NCBI RefSeq assembly: GCF_949628265.1
Contig: NC_088790.1
Location: 32,368,545 to 32,432,544 of the forward strand
Reading direction: 5' to 3'
Source: Cloeon dipterum
Taxonomy: Eukaryota > Arthropoda > Insecta > Ephemeroptera > Baetidae
DNA: 64,000 nt
Within the stretch, counting starts at the first letter, position 1, and each line of letters opens with the position of its first letter. Shown in pieces: positions 11,348 to 22,888 of this stretch. A model generated the notes under the pieces. That model ran no database searches. It saw only the letters and a list, made by a program, of their open reading frames with translations, and was not told the DNA's origin. Position numbers and translations under genes: made by a program.

Positions 11348-13096
11348 CTAAATATCTGCTAGAGCGTCAAATATTCTGACATCTACGAACTTCTCTTCTT
11401 CCTCAATATTGGACAGTAATTTATCTTTGATGGTCTGACAGCATCTGGCGCGTGCGATGACTTCATTTTCGATAATTTGCTCGTCGAAGAGTTCCAGCTC
11501 GAAATTTGTGACTTTTTTCAGGATTTTCCGCTCTGTGACCAAAATCATCGTTTCCCACAATTCATCCAGAGTGGTTGGGACTCTAATCAGCCTCACTTTC
11601 TCCAGATTCGGCAACGACAGGATTTTCGAGAGATGAACATACGCTTGAGTAAAGCTGTAAAATGTACGTCATTAGAGATTATGAGAGTGGGTCAGCAAAA
11701 TTCACTCACGTCTTCTTGGGAGCAAACTCCAACTGCAGCTTTTTAAGCGATTCGCAAGAAAGTTGACCTATCTCGACAGGCGCCTGGCAGCCTGGCTGGC
11801 AAACACACTGCCCATTCACCGTCATCGGTGGCAGTTGGATGTCCAGTTTGCACATAACTAGCTCTTGAAGACTGTCAAGATTGTTGCAGCAAATCATGTT
11901 GAAAAGCCAGATGAAATTGATGGGACGCGATTGAAAATTGAGAATGAGGCGTGTCAGGCGAATTCCGTAGACCTCAAGGAAGCGCTGAATATAGTGAGAA
12001 TAGTTTATGCCCAAGTTACTTATGATGAGCTCAGTTAAATTCTGGAATTCCAAAAGTCCTGTAAAATCTTGATTATTTTCCAGCCAGATCTGCAATCAAA
12101 AAATTTTAATTTGCAATTGAAGTAACAAACAAAATAAATTCAAACGTACTTGCAGTTTTTGGACGTCAGGGAATTTGTTGAGCGCGTTCTCAGGCACATT
12201 TTCTTCCAGGAAAAGCGTCAAGTGAGACAATTTACTGATCCATTCGTCTTCAGAATGTTCATTATTCTCCAAGCAAGTTGGCAACATGTCCAAAAAGCAC
12301 TCATCATCAGGGTCTCCCAAAATTCTGAGATTGGGAAGGCAGCTGATGCACTCGAGCGTCAGCATTCGCCGAAATTTAGCATTCAATCTTCCGTCGTTTG
12401 AAACTGGAGAAAATTGGAAGATTTCCAAATTCCTCAAACTCTGCTCGAAGGTTTCTGTGTCGTAGACTTCAAACTCTGGCTCAGGTTCTATTTTGAAATA
12501 GAGAATCTTCAGCAAGGGTAGATTTCCGCACAGATCGATTAGTTCGGATAAGGGAAGGGAGAAGCGTTGGACCTTGAGGATTATCAACCGGCTCATCCTG
12601 CCAATTGCCCTGACCATTTCCGCGTCCATGCTCATGCAGTTCAAAATTCGCTCGGCCAGCAATCCTTCCGTGATTTTCAAAATTAATATTTTTGATGCAC
12701 GACGTGTGATCGACTCAAACACCTGCGGGCATAATAGCTATTTTTTAATAAAATAGTTGATAATTTTAGATACTTACTTCTACTATTTGAGGGTGGTTTT
12801 CAGGAAATAAATCCATGACTGAGGCAAAGTCTATTTCCGTAATCTCGGGAGAAACTGCCTTTTTCAGAGCATCTTTTATATAGGAATCATCTTGATGATC
12901 TGCATTGTTGAACAATTCCTTGACCAAATCGGCAAAGAGCAAATTGGGAAAAGTTTCAGCTGTAAATCGAATATTATCGCCTCTAAATCTGATGTGAAAA
13001 ATATTTTAAGCGTATCAAATAGACACAAAAAACAGTTACCGCGACCAAGATGTTTTTATTCAAAGTTTGTGGTTTAAAGAACTACTTACGCTGCAT
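11348..13096 (-). CDS. A2: family-A LRR-like protein, intact
   Basis: Exons 13090-13096, 12778-12959, 12150-12722, 11710-12089, 11348-11654 join in phase (1,0,0,2) to 482 residues starting MQPETFPNLLFADLVKELF. Residues ~1-63 form a helical N-terminal module with FADLVKELFNNAD and IDFASVMDLFPEN. Exon 3 has FESITRRASKILILKI and irregular LRRs: LPLLKILYFKIEPEP, LRNLEIFQFSP, LPNLRILGDPDD. Exon 4 has LTELIISNLGINYS, LDSLQELVMCKLDI and a CVCQPGC cysteine knot-like insert; exon 5 has LPNLEKVRLIRVPTTLDE. No signal peptide or TM segment, so cytosolic or nuclear. Nearly identical to A9, 20 kb away in opposite orientation, which implies a recent inverted duplication. Function unknown; a scaffold or ubiquitin-ligase adaptor is my inference. 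Confidence 0.82.
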
Positions 13097-13189
13097 GCTT
13101 CCAACTTCTGGATATTGAACTGAGCTCTCAATAAAAAATATAGCTCTGATCTCCACGCTCGGCTCAGCTAACTGACAGTACGCTTTACG

Positions 13190-13400
13190 ATTTAAGGTGC
13201 AGTAGCTATAGGAGAGACAAATAAGTGGAATTCGTACTGTTCAGGAATTCCAAAATTTCTTGGCATTCCCGTCAAACGGAACATATCTTTGCACTTTTCT
13301 GAGCAACAAAAATAATTCGAATTCCTTATATTTTCACCTGCTCAAAATCAAATTCTCAGGGTGCCTGCTGAGGATATATTAAATCTCGCGCAGTGTTACA
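13190..13400 (-). promoter_or_regulatory. A1/A2/A9-type upstream block (upstream of A2)
   Basis: Ordered shared words: TTCAGGAATTCCAAAATT, GGCATTCCCGTCAAAC, TTTTCTGAGCAA, CACCTGCTCAAAATCAAATT, TGCTGAGGATAT, CTCGCG. They lie 100-300 bp before the A2 ATG. Confidence 0.5.
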
Positions 13401-13626
13401 TATTATATTTATTTCCTTTAAATTATAAGCAAGATGAGGTGAAAACTATCAACAAATTTCCTGCATTTAATAAAGAATGTGAAGAATTGTGGTTTTTAAA
13501 CAGATAAAAGAATAAAAATCAAGAATTTTTCAAATGGATTGTAAAACGTTGACTTCAAGACGAAAAGTTTTTCTAATAAATAAAAAAAACTGCAGGATTT
13601 TTTCAAACTATTCGCTTCATTCAATT

Positions 13627-15403
13627 TTATTGAGAATTTCTCAAACATTTTATGACTGAGGGTCTTACAATGGTGATCAATTGTTTGACTTTTACGAACT
13701 CCTTCTTGCCAGAAATCAATTCGTTTTCGATAGTCTCGCAGCATTTGGTGCGTGAGATGAGTTCGCCCTCAGTAACTTGCTTGTTGAAAAGTTCCAGCTG
13801 GAAGTGAGTGACTTTTTTCAGGATCTTCCGCTTTATGACCGAAACCATCGTTTCCCATAATTCATCAAGAGTGGTAGGAACTCTAATGAGCTTCACTTTC
13901 TCCAGATTCGGCACCGACAGGATTTTGGAGAGATGAACATACGTTGGATTAGAGCTGTGAAATATTCATTAATGTATTTAGCAGTGAGTCAACAAATTTA
14001 CTCACGACTGCTCGATAGCGAACTCCAAATCCAGCTTTTTGAGCGATTTGCAAGAGACTTTACCAAAATGTTTATGCGCCACGCAGTCCAGATTGCAAAC
14101 AACGCTCTTTCCTTTTACCGTCATGACCGTGAAGGGTTGGACGTCTAATTTCGCCATACGTAGCTGATCAAGATTGCGATAAGAGCTGCAGCAGATCATG
14201 TTAAAAAGCATATTGAAATCGATCGGGTGCGATGTAAATCGGATAATCAGGCTTTGCAGGCGCTTTCCGTAGACATCAAGGAATTGCTTCAAATAGAGAG
14301 AATACTCAGTGCCCAAGTTAATCATGACAAGATGCTTTAGATTCTTAAATTCCAATAGTCCAGGTATCTGATATTCTCCAGACGGTTGATTTGTTTCGTC
14401 CCACTCGACCTGCAATAAAACAAAAACGTTTCAATTGAAGTATAACAGCATTAATCAATATTAACGCACTTGCAAATGTTCGACGTAAGGGAATTTTGAG
14501 AACGTATTCTCTGGGATATTTTTGTCCACGTGGATCGCAAATAGTTTCAGTTTACTCTGTTTGCATGCAGCCAAGGATTGATAGTCCAAGAGAGTAGGCA
14601 ACATGTCCACAAAACAGAAGTCTCCCAAAAAACTTAGATTGGGCAGGTAGCGGATGCACTTGAGCTCTAATGACTTCCGGAAATCAACTTTCAATCCTTC
14701 TTCGTTCGAAACTGGAAAAAACATGAAGGTATTCAAACTGCCAAAAATCTTCTGAAAGATTTCTGGGTCGCCGATTGTGAAATTGGGCTCAGCTTCGATA
14801 TTGAAGAAGAGTTTCTTCAGCGAGGGTAGCTTTCCACACAGTTCCATGAGAGAGGAGAAGGAAATCGAGAAGTAGTGCTCAACCTTGAGGACCTCCAACT
14901 TGGTCATTTCAGCAATAGCACTGACCATTTCCTCGCTCATCCTCCTCGAAGTAATATTTGAAGATCCATCCATGACGATTTGGAAGTCGGACATGTTTGT
15001 TGCTTTCGATGCAACTGACAGCAGCAACTACGGTCAAACAAAACGTTAAAAAATGAACCCAGAAATGTAAAAATTATGCTCACATTTGTTTTAAGCTCGT
15101 TATAATCTCCAGGAAATAAATCCATGACTTTGGCGAAGTTAATTTTGGTTAACTTTGGAAACCGTTTTTCCAGAATCTTAATTTTTTGTTTGTTTGTTTT
15201 TTTCATTTTACCATCTAACAAATTCTTCAGTTTATTCTCAAACTCCTCATCGGGTGAAAGAGCAGCTGCAAATTAAATAGATAAATGTTTTAAATAAGAA
15301 ATAAAATTCTTCAACAGAGTCAAATATGGAATTTCTGTAAATTCTTACGCTGCCCGTTCAATCCATTTTCTGGATTAGTTGAGGACGAACCATTTTGTTC
15401 CAT
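13627..15403 (-). CDS. A3: family-A LRR-like protein with altered C-terminus
   Basis: Exons 15349-15403, 15084-15265, 14470-15027, 14006-14409, 13627-13954 give 508 residues starting MEQNGSSSTNPENGL, the leader of the A3-A8 subgroup. Domain order: polar N-tail; helical module (LSPDEEFENKLKNLL, KINFAKVMDLFPGD); LRR-like exon 3 (LLSVASKATNMSDFQI, MSEEMVSAIAEMTKLEVLKV, LPSLKKLFFNIEAEP, LPNLSFLGD); exon 4 (KHLVMINLGTEYS, RNLDQLRMAKLDV); exon 5 (PNLEKVKLIRVPTTLDE). Near the end one extra base relative to A5-A7 abolishes the usual stop, so the last ~17 residues are a readthrough tail (TIVRPSVIKCLRNSQ). A likely untranslated leader exon ends at 15651 (CAGCAC|GTAAGC). A3 and A4 are a recent tandem pair including flanks. 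Confidence 0.8.
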
Positions 15404-15900
15404 TTCAATCCACAGCTTTAGGTAATTTGCTGAAAATTACAATGCAAGTGTAGAATTTATGGAATTCACAAGAAAAATTAGTGTGGTATTTGAGAAATGC
15501 GAAGAAAGAAAGAATGCAACTAAATTCCAGCATTTTCCTATTACTTGACTATATAGATTAATTTTCACGATAAACTTGAATTTGTATAAATTATCTTTTG
15601 TATATAGATCGTAGTTTTGCAAATATTAATAAAAACCCAGGTAAGCTTACGTGCTGGGGAAATTGTGAGGTTGTGCGCACGGAGGACCTTTCTTCTCTCG
15701 AGGGTGATGAGATAAGAATTGGAGTGGATCGCGAAAGCCTTGCTTGGCCTTAAATGCAGGGGAGGGGAGAAAGTTCCCCTCCACATCAATCTCAGGTAGT
15801 GAGGGGGAAATGACAAGCCCTGGAATTCTAGAAATTTTCTTCTCGTATAGCAATTCCAACTTTTACTCCTGCTTAAAATCGAACCGCATATCTATAGAGA
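15404..15900 (-). promoter_or_regulatory. A3 upstream region with untranslated leader exon
   Basis: The minus strand has a leader exon ending AATTTCCCCAGCAC|GTAAGC at 15651 and, further upstream, GGAGGGGAA and GGAATTGCTA words shared with A4-A8. The leader intron runs to just upstream of the ATG exon. The exact transcription start is unknown. Confidence 0.5.
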
Positions 15901-16179
15901 AAGAACGCCAGGAATTATGAACGTGCTGCAATTCAGAAAATCTGACGGCGCAAAATGCATTATTTAGCAGGATATAAAATTTCAACGATTTACCTGTTCA
16001 TCACGTTCGAACTGCAATATTATAATGATAGAGTAAAATTCAAGATTAAATTTGGCAAATTTTAATAAATTTCCTCTCAAAGTGAATGTTTTGTTGTATT
16101 TTATTTACTCTTCATTTTAATACAAAAACTTTTATAAGTTGTTGTTTACTGCAGCACGTGATTAATAATTGATACTGAT

Positions 16180-16485
16180 AAATATCTTTTTAAGGATTTT
16201 AAGGCCTCCGAAATCGACCCGGGGTTTTTCGTCAACCCCGCCATGGTCAACCAAAATTGGAAGGGAGCCATGTTTATTAACAGACATATGTTCACGAGAC
16301 ACGCTTGTCACGGTTTTCACTATTTGATCTGTAATAAATTGACCTATCACTCCTGCGCGAGTGAGGACTGCGAGTGCAAATTCTGTGACATTAAACAAAT
16401 TAACTTTTACTATTTTTTTGAATGTGTTAAGAACAATCTGACGTTGTGCCAAGCCGCCAAAGCAAAAACGAGCATTGATATGTGA
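16180..16485 (+). CDS. Unidentified cysteine-rich reading frame (possible 3' exon)
   Basis: The frame is open from about 16159 and runs KYLFKDFKASEIDPGFF, then a segment with eight cysteines within residues ~45-90 (HACHGFHYLIC, HSCASEDCECKFC, FECVKNN, LCQAAK) and ends SIDM-TGA at 16483-16485. An AATAAA lies at 16531, a normal distance for a 3' UTR. The only candidate start in view is ATG 16243, but the open frame upstream suggests a terminal exon or a broken gene. I recognise no family. It is unlike the LRR genes around it in composition and sits in the A3-A4 intergenic gap with no counterpart beside A4. It could be a remnant of a captured or foreign gene. Confidence 0.3.
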   Translation, partial: KYLFKDFKASEIDPGFFVNPAMVNQNWKGAMFINRHMFTRHACHGFHYLICNKLTYHSCASEDCECKFCDIKQINFYYFFECVKNNLTLCQAAKAKTSIDM

Positions 16486-16689
16486 TTTAATTACTCTGTA
16501 TTTTATGTCTGTTGTACACCTTTTGGTGTTTAATAAATATTTCATTCATAAATATCTTTTTTTCAAAACAATTTCTCAAATATTCTCACATATTAAATCC
16601 TGAAAAAATAAAAAATATGGCAATTTGATAGCGATTTTGAGTTCATTACGTTGTAAAAAAAATATTTCAAACAATTTTACCTATTTAAG

Positions 16690-17010
16690 CCAAGTTTCTC
16701 TTTAAATACCCTCGAATTTCAGGTTTCAAATTTATAATATTGCAGTTTGAACACGATGATCAAGTAAATAGTTGAGATTTTCGTGAGAAATGCAAGCCTT
16801 ATTTCTGCATTCGTGGCTGTCAGATTTTCTCAATTTAATAATTCCTGGCATTCCAGTCTATATAGACATGCATTTCGTTGTTAGAAAAGAGAAGAAGGTC
16901 GGAATTGCTAAAAGGAAACAAATTTCTGGTATTCCAAGCTTGCCAGCACATTCTTCCTTTTCTCTCCTCCCCTGCACCCAGAGGGTATTCCACTCCAATT
17001 CTTATCCGTA
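16690..17010 (+). promoter_or_regulatory. Orphan A3-A8-type upstream region
   Basis: Carries the words found before A6 (23850-24060) and A8 (29740-30000) in the same order and strand: GAGAAATGCAAG, ATTCCTGGCATTCCA, TTAGAAAAGAGAAGAAGG, GGAATTGCTA, TCTCTCCTCCCCTGCACC, CCACTCCAATTCTTATC. Here it stops before the leader exon and no family gene follows. Confidence 0.6.
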
Positions 17011-17029
17011 AATTCCGTTAACCCGTTGA

Positions 17030-17262
17030 ATTATTACAAAATTAAAACCACGTGGCATCAAAATAGTCGGCGGTGTTGAGAAATCGCCAAATTTGGAAAA
17101 GTTTCAGTTTTAAATCGAATATTTTCTCTTCTAAACTTGACTTTCAAACGAGAGCTTCACAGATACGCAACAAATAATTCTTAATTTCTTTATATCTACC
17201 TGCTCAAGTTCAAATTCTCAGGGTAACTGCTGAGGATATAATAAATCTCGCGTAAAGCTGCA
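17030..17262. repeat. Duplicated intergenic block with orphan A2-type upstream words
   Basis: ACCCGTTGAATT ... CGTGGCATCAAAAT ... GTTGAGAAATCGCCAAATTT is repeated at 26430-26520. TACCTGCTCAAGTTCAAATT, CTGCTGAGGATATAATAAAT (17205-17262) matches the A1/A2/A9-type block. No start codon exon follows on either strand. Confidence 0.55.
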
Positions 17263-17520
17263 CATATTTATTCTTTCTTTCGTTATTCTTTTAAATTAAA
17301 AGCGTAAAATGAGTCGAGAGGGGTGAGAAATTTCAACATATTTCCTGCATTTCACAAAAAAATGTAAAAATTGTTGTTTTTAATCAGAAAAATAATTATT
17401 CAAAAAAGTAATAAAGTGTTGACTTTTTAAGACGCAAGGTTTTTCTGATAAATAAAAAACTGCAGGATATTTTTCAAACTATTCACTTCATTCGATTTTA
17501 TTGAGAAATTCTAAAACATT

Positions 17521-19261
17521 TTATGACTGAGGTTCTTCAGAGGTGGTCAATTGTTTGACTTGTACGAACAACTCCTTCTTGCCAGAAAGCAATAATTCGT
17601 TTTCGATAGTCTTGCAGCATTTGGTGCGTGCGATGAGTTCGCCCTCAATAATTTGCTCGTTGGAAAGTTCCAGCTCAAAACGAGTAACTTTTTTCAGGAT
17701 CTTCCGCTTTATGACCGAAACCATCGTTTTCCATAATTCATTAAGAGTGGTAGGAACTCTAATGAGCTTCACTTTCTCCAGATTCGGCGCACCGACAGGA
17801 TTTTGGAGAGATGGACATACGTTTGATTAGAGCTGTGTAATATTCATTAATGTATTTAGCAGTGAGTCAACAAATTTACTCACGACTGCACGGAATTGAA
17901 CTCCAAATCCAGCTGTTTAAGCGATTCGCAAGAGACTTTACCAAAATGTTGATGCGCCACGCAGTCCAGATTGCAAACAAGGCTCTTTTCATGTAGCGTG
18001 AAGGGTCGGACGTCTAATTTCCCCATAAAAAGCTGATCAAGATTGCGATAAGAGCTGCAGCAGATCATGTTAAAAAGCAAAATGAAATCGATCGGATGCG
18101 ATGTAAATCGGATAATCAGGCTTTGCAGGCGCTTTCCGTAGACATCAAGGAATTGCTTCAAATAGACAGAATACCCAGTGCCCAAGTTAAACATGACAAT
18201 ATGATTTAGATTCTGAAATTCCAAAAGTCCAGGTATCTGATATCCTTCAGACGGTTGATTATGTTTGTCCCACTCGACCTGCAATAAAACAAAAACGTTT
18301 CAATTGAAGAAACAGCATTAATCAATATTAACGCACTTGCAAATGTTCGACGAAAGGGAATTTTGAGAACGTGTTCTCTGGGATATTTTTGTCCACGTGG
18401 ATCGCAAATTGTTTCAGTTTACTCTCTTTGCATGCAGCCAAGGATTGATAGTCCAAGAGAGTAGGCAACATGTCCACAAAATACCCGCCTCCCAAAAGAC
18501 TTAGATTGGGCAGGTAGCGGACGCACTTGAGCGTTAATGACTTCCGGAATTCTTCATCCCATCCACCTTCGTTCGAAACTGGAGTAAACAGGAAGGAATT
18601 CAAACTCCCAAAACTCTTCTGAAAGATTTCTGGGTCGCCGATTGTGAAATTGGGCTCAGCTTCAATATTGAAGTAGAGTTTCTTCAGCGAGGGTAGCTTT
18701 CCACTCAGTTCCATGAGAGAGGAGAAGGAAATCGAGAAGTAGTGTCGGACCTTGAGGACCTCCAACTTGGTCATTTCAGCAATAGCACTGACCAATTCCT
18801 CGCTCATTCTCCTCAAAGTAATATTTGCAGATCCCTCCATGATTTGGAAGTCGGACATGTTTGTTGCTTTCGATGCAACTGACAGCAGCAACTACGGTCA
18901 AACAAAACGTTAAAAAATGAACCCAGAAATGTAAAAATTATGCTCACATTTGTTTTAACCATGTGATAATCTCCAGGAAATAAATCCATGACTTTGGCGA
19001 AGTTAATTTTGGTTAACTTTGGAAACCATTTTTCCAGAATTTTAATTTTTTGTTCATTTGTTTTTTTCATTGTACCATCTAACAAATTCTTCAGTATATT
19101 CTCAAACTCCTCATCGGGTGAAAGAGCAGCTGCAAATTAAAAAGCTTATTATTACAAATGCAGATACAATTCAAATAAAAATTTTAATTTCTGTAAATTC
19201 TTTTACGCTGCCAGTTCAATCCACTTTCTGGATTAGTTGAGGACGAGTCACTTTGTTCCAT
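17521..19261 (-). pseudogene. A4: family-A LRR-like gene, frameshifted in the last exon
   Basis: Exons 19207-19261, 18948-19129, 18337-18891, 17884-18278, 17521-17832 copy A3 closely (start MEQSDSSSTNPESGL; LRR words LPSLKKLYFNIEAEP, LPNLSLLGGG, LDQLFMGKLDV). Exons 1-4 are intact. In exon 5 two extra bases near 17785 (CGGCGCACCG where A3 has CGGCACCG) throw the frame, giving a TGA nine bases beyond the PNLEKV position; the remaining 80 codons (VPTTLNELWKTM...) stay open in the original frame. Translation would lose the last LRR segment and C-terminal helices. A sequencing indel is possible. Leader exon donor at 19519-19520 (CCAGCAT|GTAAGTT). Confidence 0.75.
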
Positions 19262-19729
19262 TTTTATCCACAGCTTTAGGCAGTTTGCTGAAAATTACAA
19301 TGCAAGTGTAGAATTTAAAGAATTCCTTAGAAAAATAGTGTGGCATTTGAGAAATTATGCGAAGAAAGAAAGAATGCAACGAAAAGATTCCAGCATTTTC
19401 CTATTAATTTAATACACATTAATTAATTTTAATGACAAACGTGAATTATTGACGCATAAATAATCTTTTATTGTAATGAGAAGCATTTGCAAATACAATT
19501 AAAAAACCAGGTTAACTTACATGCTGGAGAAACTCGATTGCTACGACAACGCACAAACAACACTTCTTCTTCTCTCGGAGGTGGTGAGATAAGAATTGAC
19601 GCGGAGAACCTTTGCTTAGCTTTAGATGCAGCAGAGGAGAGAAAATTCCCCTCCACAACAATCAGGTATCAAGCCTGGACTACCAGAAATTACCTTCATG
19701 CATAAAAACGAACCGCATTTCTATAGACG

Positions 19730-20259
19730 GAATGACAGGAATTATAAAATTCAGAAAATCTGACAGAGCGAAATGCAGCAATCCATATAATTTCAACTAT
19801 TTTCCTAATTATATTGACGTTATTTCCAGCTGAAAGATATTATAAGTTTATTAGCTGAAATATCTCTTTGCAGATCGTAGTTAAAGTATCCTAAAAGAGA
19901 AACTTAGCTAAAATAGGTAAAATTGTCTGTTTTGAACCGAAATCTTCAAAACAATTTATTTTTTAATAATTATACTTTGTTTTTGGTTGCTCAAGATTGT
20001 TGGTTTTATTTTTTTATAGTAAAATTGACAAAAGTTAAGCGTGTGTTTTTGATAATTGCAACGAATCGCGTCTAAAATTTTTCTTTATCTATGAGAATGG
20101 CATCAAATATTTTCCTTATCTGCTATAATGACGCTAAGTGTGATTCACTTTTTAAGAATGAGATAATAATATGGTATCGCAGAGGAGGGCTAGATTGAAA
20201 TGAAACAAATGGTTTCTTTGTTTTCGTTTTTGTAGTAGTTTAAAGAGACGAGAAGAAGA
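19730..20259. other. Intergenic gap between A4 and the Rho1 retrocopy
   Basis: AT-rich, no supported gene or repeat. A GTTTCTCTTT-type word (19890-19900, reverse) is shared with other family-A upstream regions. Confidence 0.3.
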
Positions 20260-20837
20260 TTACAGGAGAAAGCACTTTTTACTCTTCTTCTCCTTCTTCT
20301 GCAAGGCTGCCCGTGCAGCCGTTTCAAACACCTGGGGCACACCCTCGTTGCTCTTGGCCGAGCACTCGAGGTAGTCGAACGCGTTGATTTTCTCGGCCAT
20401 GACGCGGCCCTCTTCGGTCTTGACGGCCTCCTGCTTCCTCTTGGCCAACTCCTTGATGGTGTCAGGGTCGTTGCGCAGGTCCTTTTTGTTGCCTACTAGG
20501 ACGATGGGCACGTTGGGGCAGAAGTGCTTCACCTCGGGGGTCCACTTCTCGGAGATGTTCGCCAACGAGTCCGGCGAGTCGATCGAGAAGCACACGAGGA
20601 TGACGTCCGTGTCTGCATACGAGAGCGGCCTTAGTCTGTCGTAATCATCCTGCCCGGCCGTGTCCAACAAGTCCAGCTCCACCTGTTTGCCGTCCACCTC
20701 GATGTCGGCCACGTAATTCCCGAAAATGGTGGGCGACACCTCGGGAAACTGGCCCTTTTGTTGCCGACGACCAGCAGGCACGTCTTTCCGCAGGCACCGT
20801 CGCCGACTATGACCAGCTTCTTGCGGACTGCCGCCAT
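20260..20837 (-). pseudogene. Rho1: Intronless Rho1 (RhoA-type GTPase) retrocopy, frameshifted
   Basis: One uninterrupted exon encodes almost the whole Rho1 protein (~192 codons): P-loop [26 protein letters not shown], and a polybasic tail with CAAX box CFLL. It is broken after LLVVGNK, where one extra A shifts the frame, so the ATG frame ends soon after. Just beyond, the switch I effector loop is also short by one codon and altered ([10 protein letters not shown]). Other unusual changes: ELDLLDTAG (the tryptophan before DTAG lost), KKEKKSKK tail. Lack of introns, when every neighbouring gene has several, plus high G+C marks it as a reverse-transcribed copy. No clear poly(A) tract or target duplication remains. 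The break in the effector loop means no working GTPase signalling even if the frame were a sequencing error. Confidence 0.88.
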
Positions 20838-21159
20838 GTTTGGTCTTTAGCTGGACCAATACACATGCATACGTCTCACCTTGTGCACCCCTGCAAAAAG
20901 GACGCGACCGATCCGATGGGTGGATTTACTAGAGTGGAAACATATCAAATAATAATGTGGCTCTCCCGCGTCTCTTATCAGCTATAGCATGAGTAAGTGA
21001 ATGAAAATGTTTCTTTGATAAAAAGGATAAATAACAGAGATAACGAAAGCGTTGGTCTAAACTCATACAACACACAGGTATAGGATTATTCCGATTAATT
21101 AAAAGCTTCGGAATCTATTTCAAAGTTCATTGAATTTTATTGAGAAACTCCAAAACATT

Positions 21160-22888
21160 TTATGGCTGAGGTTCATGCTGGAGCGTCAATTGTTTGACTT
21201 GTACGAACACCTCCTCACCCTCCTTACAGGAAAGCAATTCTTTTTCGATAGTCTCACAGCATTTGGTGCGTGCGAAAAGTTCGCCCTCAACCATTTGCCC
21301 GTTGGAGAGTTCCAGCAAGAAATGAGTGACTTTTTTCAGGATAGAACGCCTGGTGACCAAAAGCATCGTTTCCCATAATTCATTAAATGTGGTAGGAACT
21401 CCAAACAGCCTCACTTTATTCAGGTTTGGCACCGACAAGATTACGGAGAGATGAACATACGTTAAATTAGAGCTGTGTATATACAATATTAGTTTATTAA
21501 TATGCAGTGAGAGTCAACAAAATTTATACTCACAACTGTTCGGAAACGAAATGCAACTCCAGATGTTTAAGCGACTCGCAAGAGATTTGATCAATCTGTG
21601 GATGCACCACGCTTGGATGGACGTCTAAGTTGGTCATAGTTAGCAATTCAAGATTACGACAAGAGCTGCAGCAGAACATGTTAAAAAGCAAGACGAAATT
21701 GATCGGATGATATCTAAATTCGAGAATCAGGATTTTCATGCATTCTCCGTAGACCAGAAGGAATCGCTTCAAATAGACATGATAATTAATGTCCAAGTCA
21801 CTCATGACCAGTTGAGTCAAATGCTGGAATTCCAAAAGTCCGGGCAATTGATATGCTCTTAAAGATGGGTCTTCAACAAACTTGATCTGCAAAGAAATAA
21901 TAATTACTTTTCATTGAAGTAACAGCCCAAATAAACTGTAAAACGTACACGCAAATGTATGACGTGAGGGAATTTTGTGAGCGCTTTCTTTCGGATATAT
22001 CTGTGCACGAGGATCTCAATTCGTGTCAGTTTACTCTCTTTGGAGTTAACCAAGGATTGATAGTTCAGGCAAGTCTGCAACATGTCCACAAAATAATCGG
22101 GGTCTCCCAAAAGAGTTAGATTGGGCAGGTAGCGGATGCACTTGAGCGTTAATGACTTGCGGAATTCTTCATCCCATCCACCTTCGTTCGAAACTGGAGA
22201 AAACTGGAAGATTTCCAAATGCCCAAAACTCTTCTGAAAGACATCTAGGTCGTCGATTGCAAAATTGGGCTCAGCTTCGATTTTGAAGTAGAGAGTCTTG
22301 AGCGAGGGTAGCTTTCCACACAGTTCCATGAGAGAGCAGAAGGAAATGGAGTAGTGGCGAACCTTGAGGATTTCCAATTGGCTCATTTTAGCAATAGCAC
22401 TGAGCACTTCCTCGCTCATGCTCCTCGAAGTAATATTTGCAGATCCATCCATGAATTGGAAGTCGGACATGTTTGTTGCATTAGATGCAATCGTTATCAG
22501 CATCTACAGTCAGATAAAACATCAAAAATGAACCCAGAAAAATGTCAAAATTTGGCTCACATTTGTTAACATCAAGTGATCATCTTCAGGAATTAAATTC
22601 ATGATTTTGGCAACGTCAATTTTGGTTAACTTTGCACATCTTTCATCCAGAATTTGTTGTTTAATTTCAATTGTTATATGCTGCCTACTTTCTATGATAT
22701 ATTTTACTAAATTGTAACATTCCTCATCGGGTGTAAGGTCAGCTGCAAATTCAATAGCTTATTTTGTTACAAATATTAAAAGAAAAATCTGAAACATACA
22801 GTACAGAAAATAGGAATTTCTTTAAATACTTACGCTGCAAGATCAATCCATTTTCTGGATTAGTTGAGGACGAGTCATTTTGTTCCAT
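21160..22888 (-). CDS. A5: family-A LRR-like protein, intact
   Basis: Exons 22834-22888, 22561-22742, 21949-22503, 21534-21886, 21160-21472 give 485 residues starting MEQNDSSSTNPENGLILQ. Helical module: ADLTPDEECYNLVKYII and KIDVAKIMNLIPED. Exon 3: MLITIASNATNMSDFQFM, MSQLEILKVRHYSISF, LPSLKTLYFKIEAEP, HLEIFQFSPVSNEGGW, LPNLTLLGDPDYF. Exon 4: LTQLVMSDLDINYHVYLK, RNLELLTMTNLDV, LKHLELHFV. Exon 5: VPNLNKVRLFGVPTTFNE. Its exon 4 lacks the cysteine-bearing insert (VCxLDC) present in A2, A3, A6, A8 and A9. Leader exon donor at 23114-23115. Divergently arranged with A6. Confidence 0.83.

Noticed and set aside
16162..16545. Minus-strand 127-aa ORF opposite the cysteine-rich frame
   Set aside because: No splice or poly(A) context; composition fits the antisense shadow of the plus-strand frame.
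20838..20940. Leader exon and intron for the Rho1 copy (TTTTTGCAG ... AAGGTGAGA)
   Set aside because: The splice-like words are isolated, and the coding part is a frameshifted retrocopy; coincidence or a copied 5' UTR is simpler.
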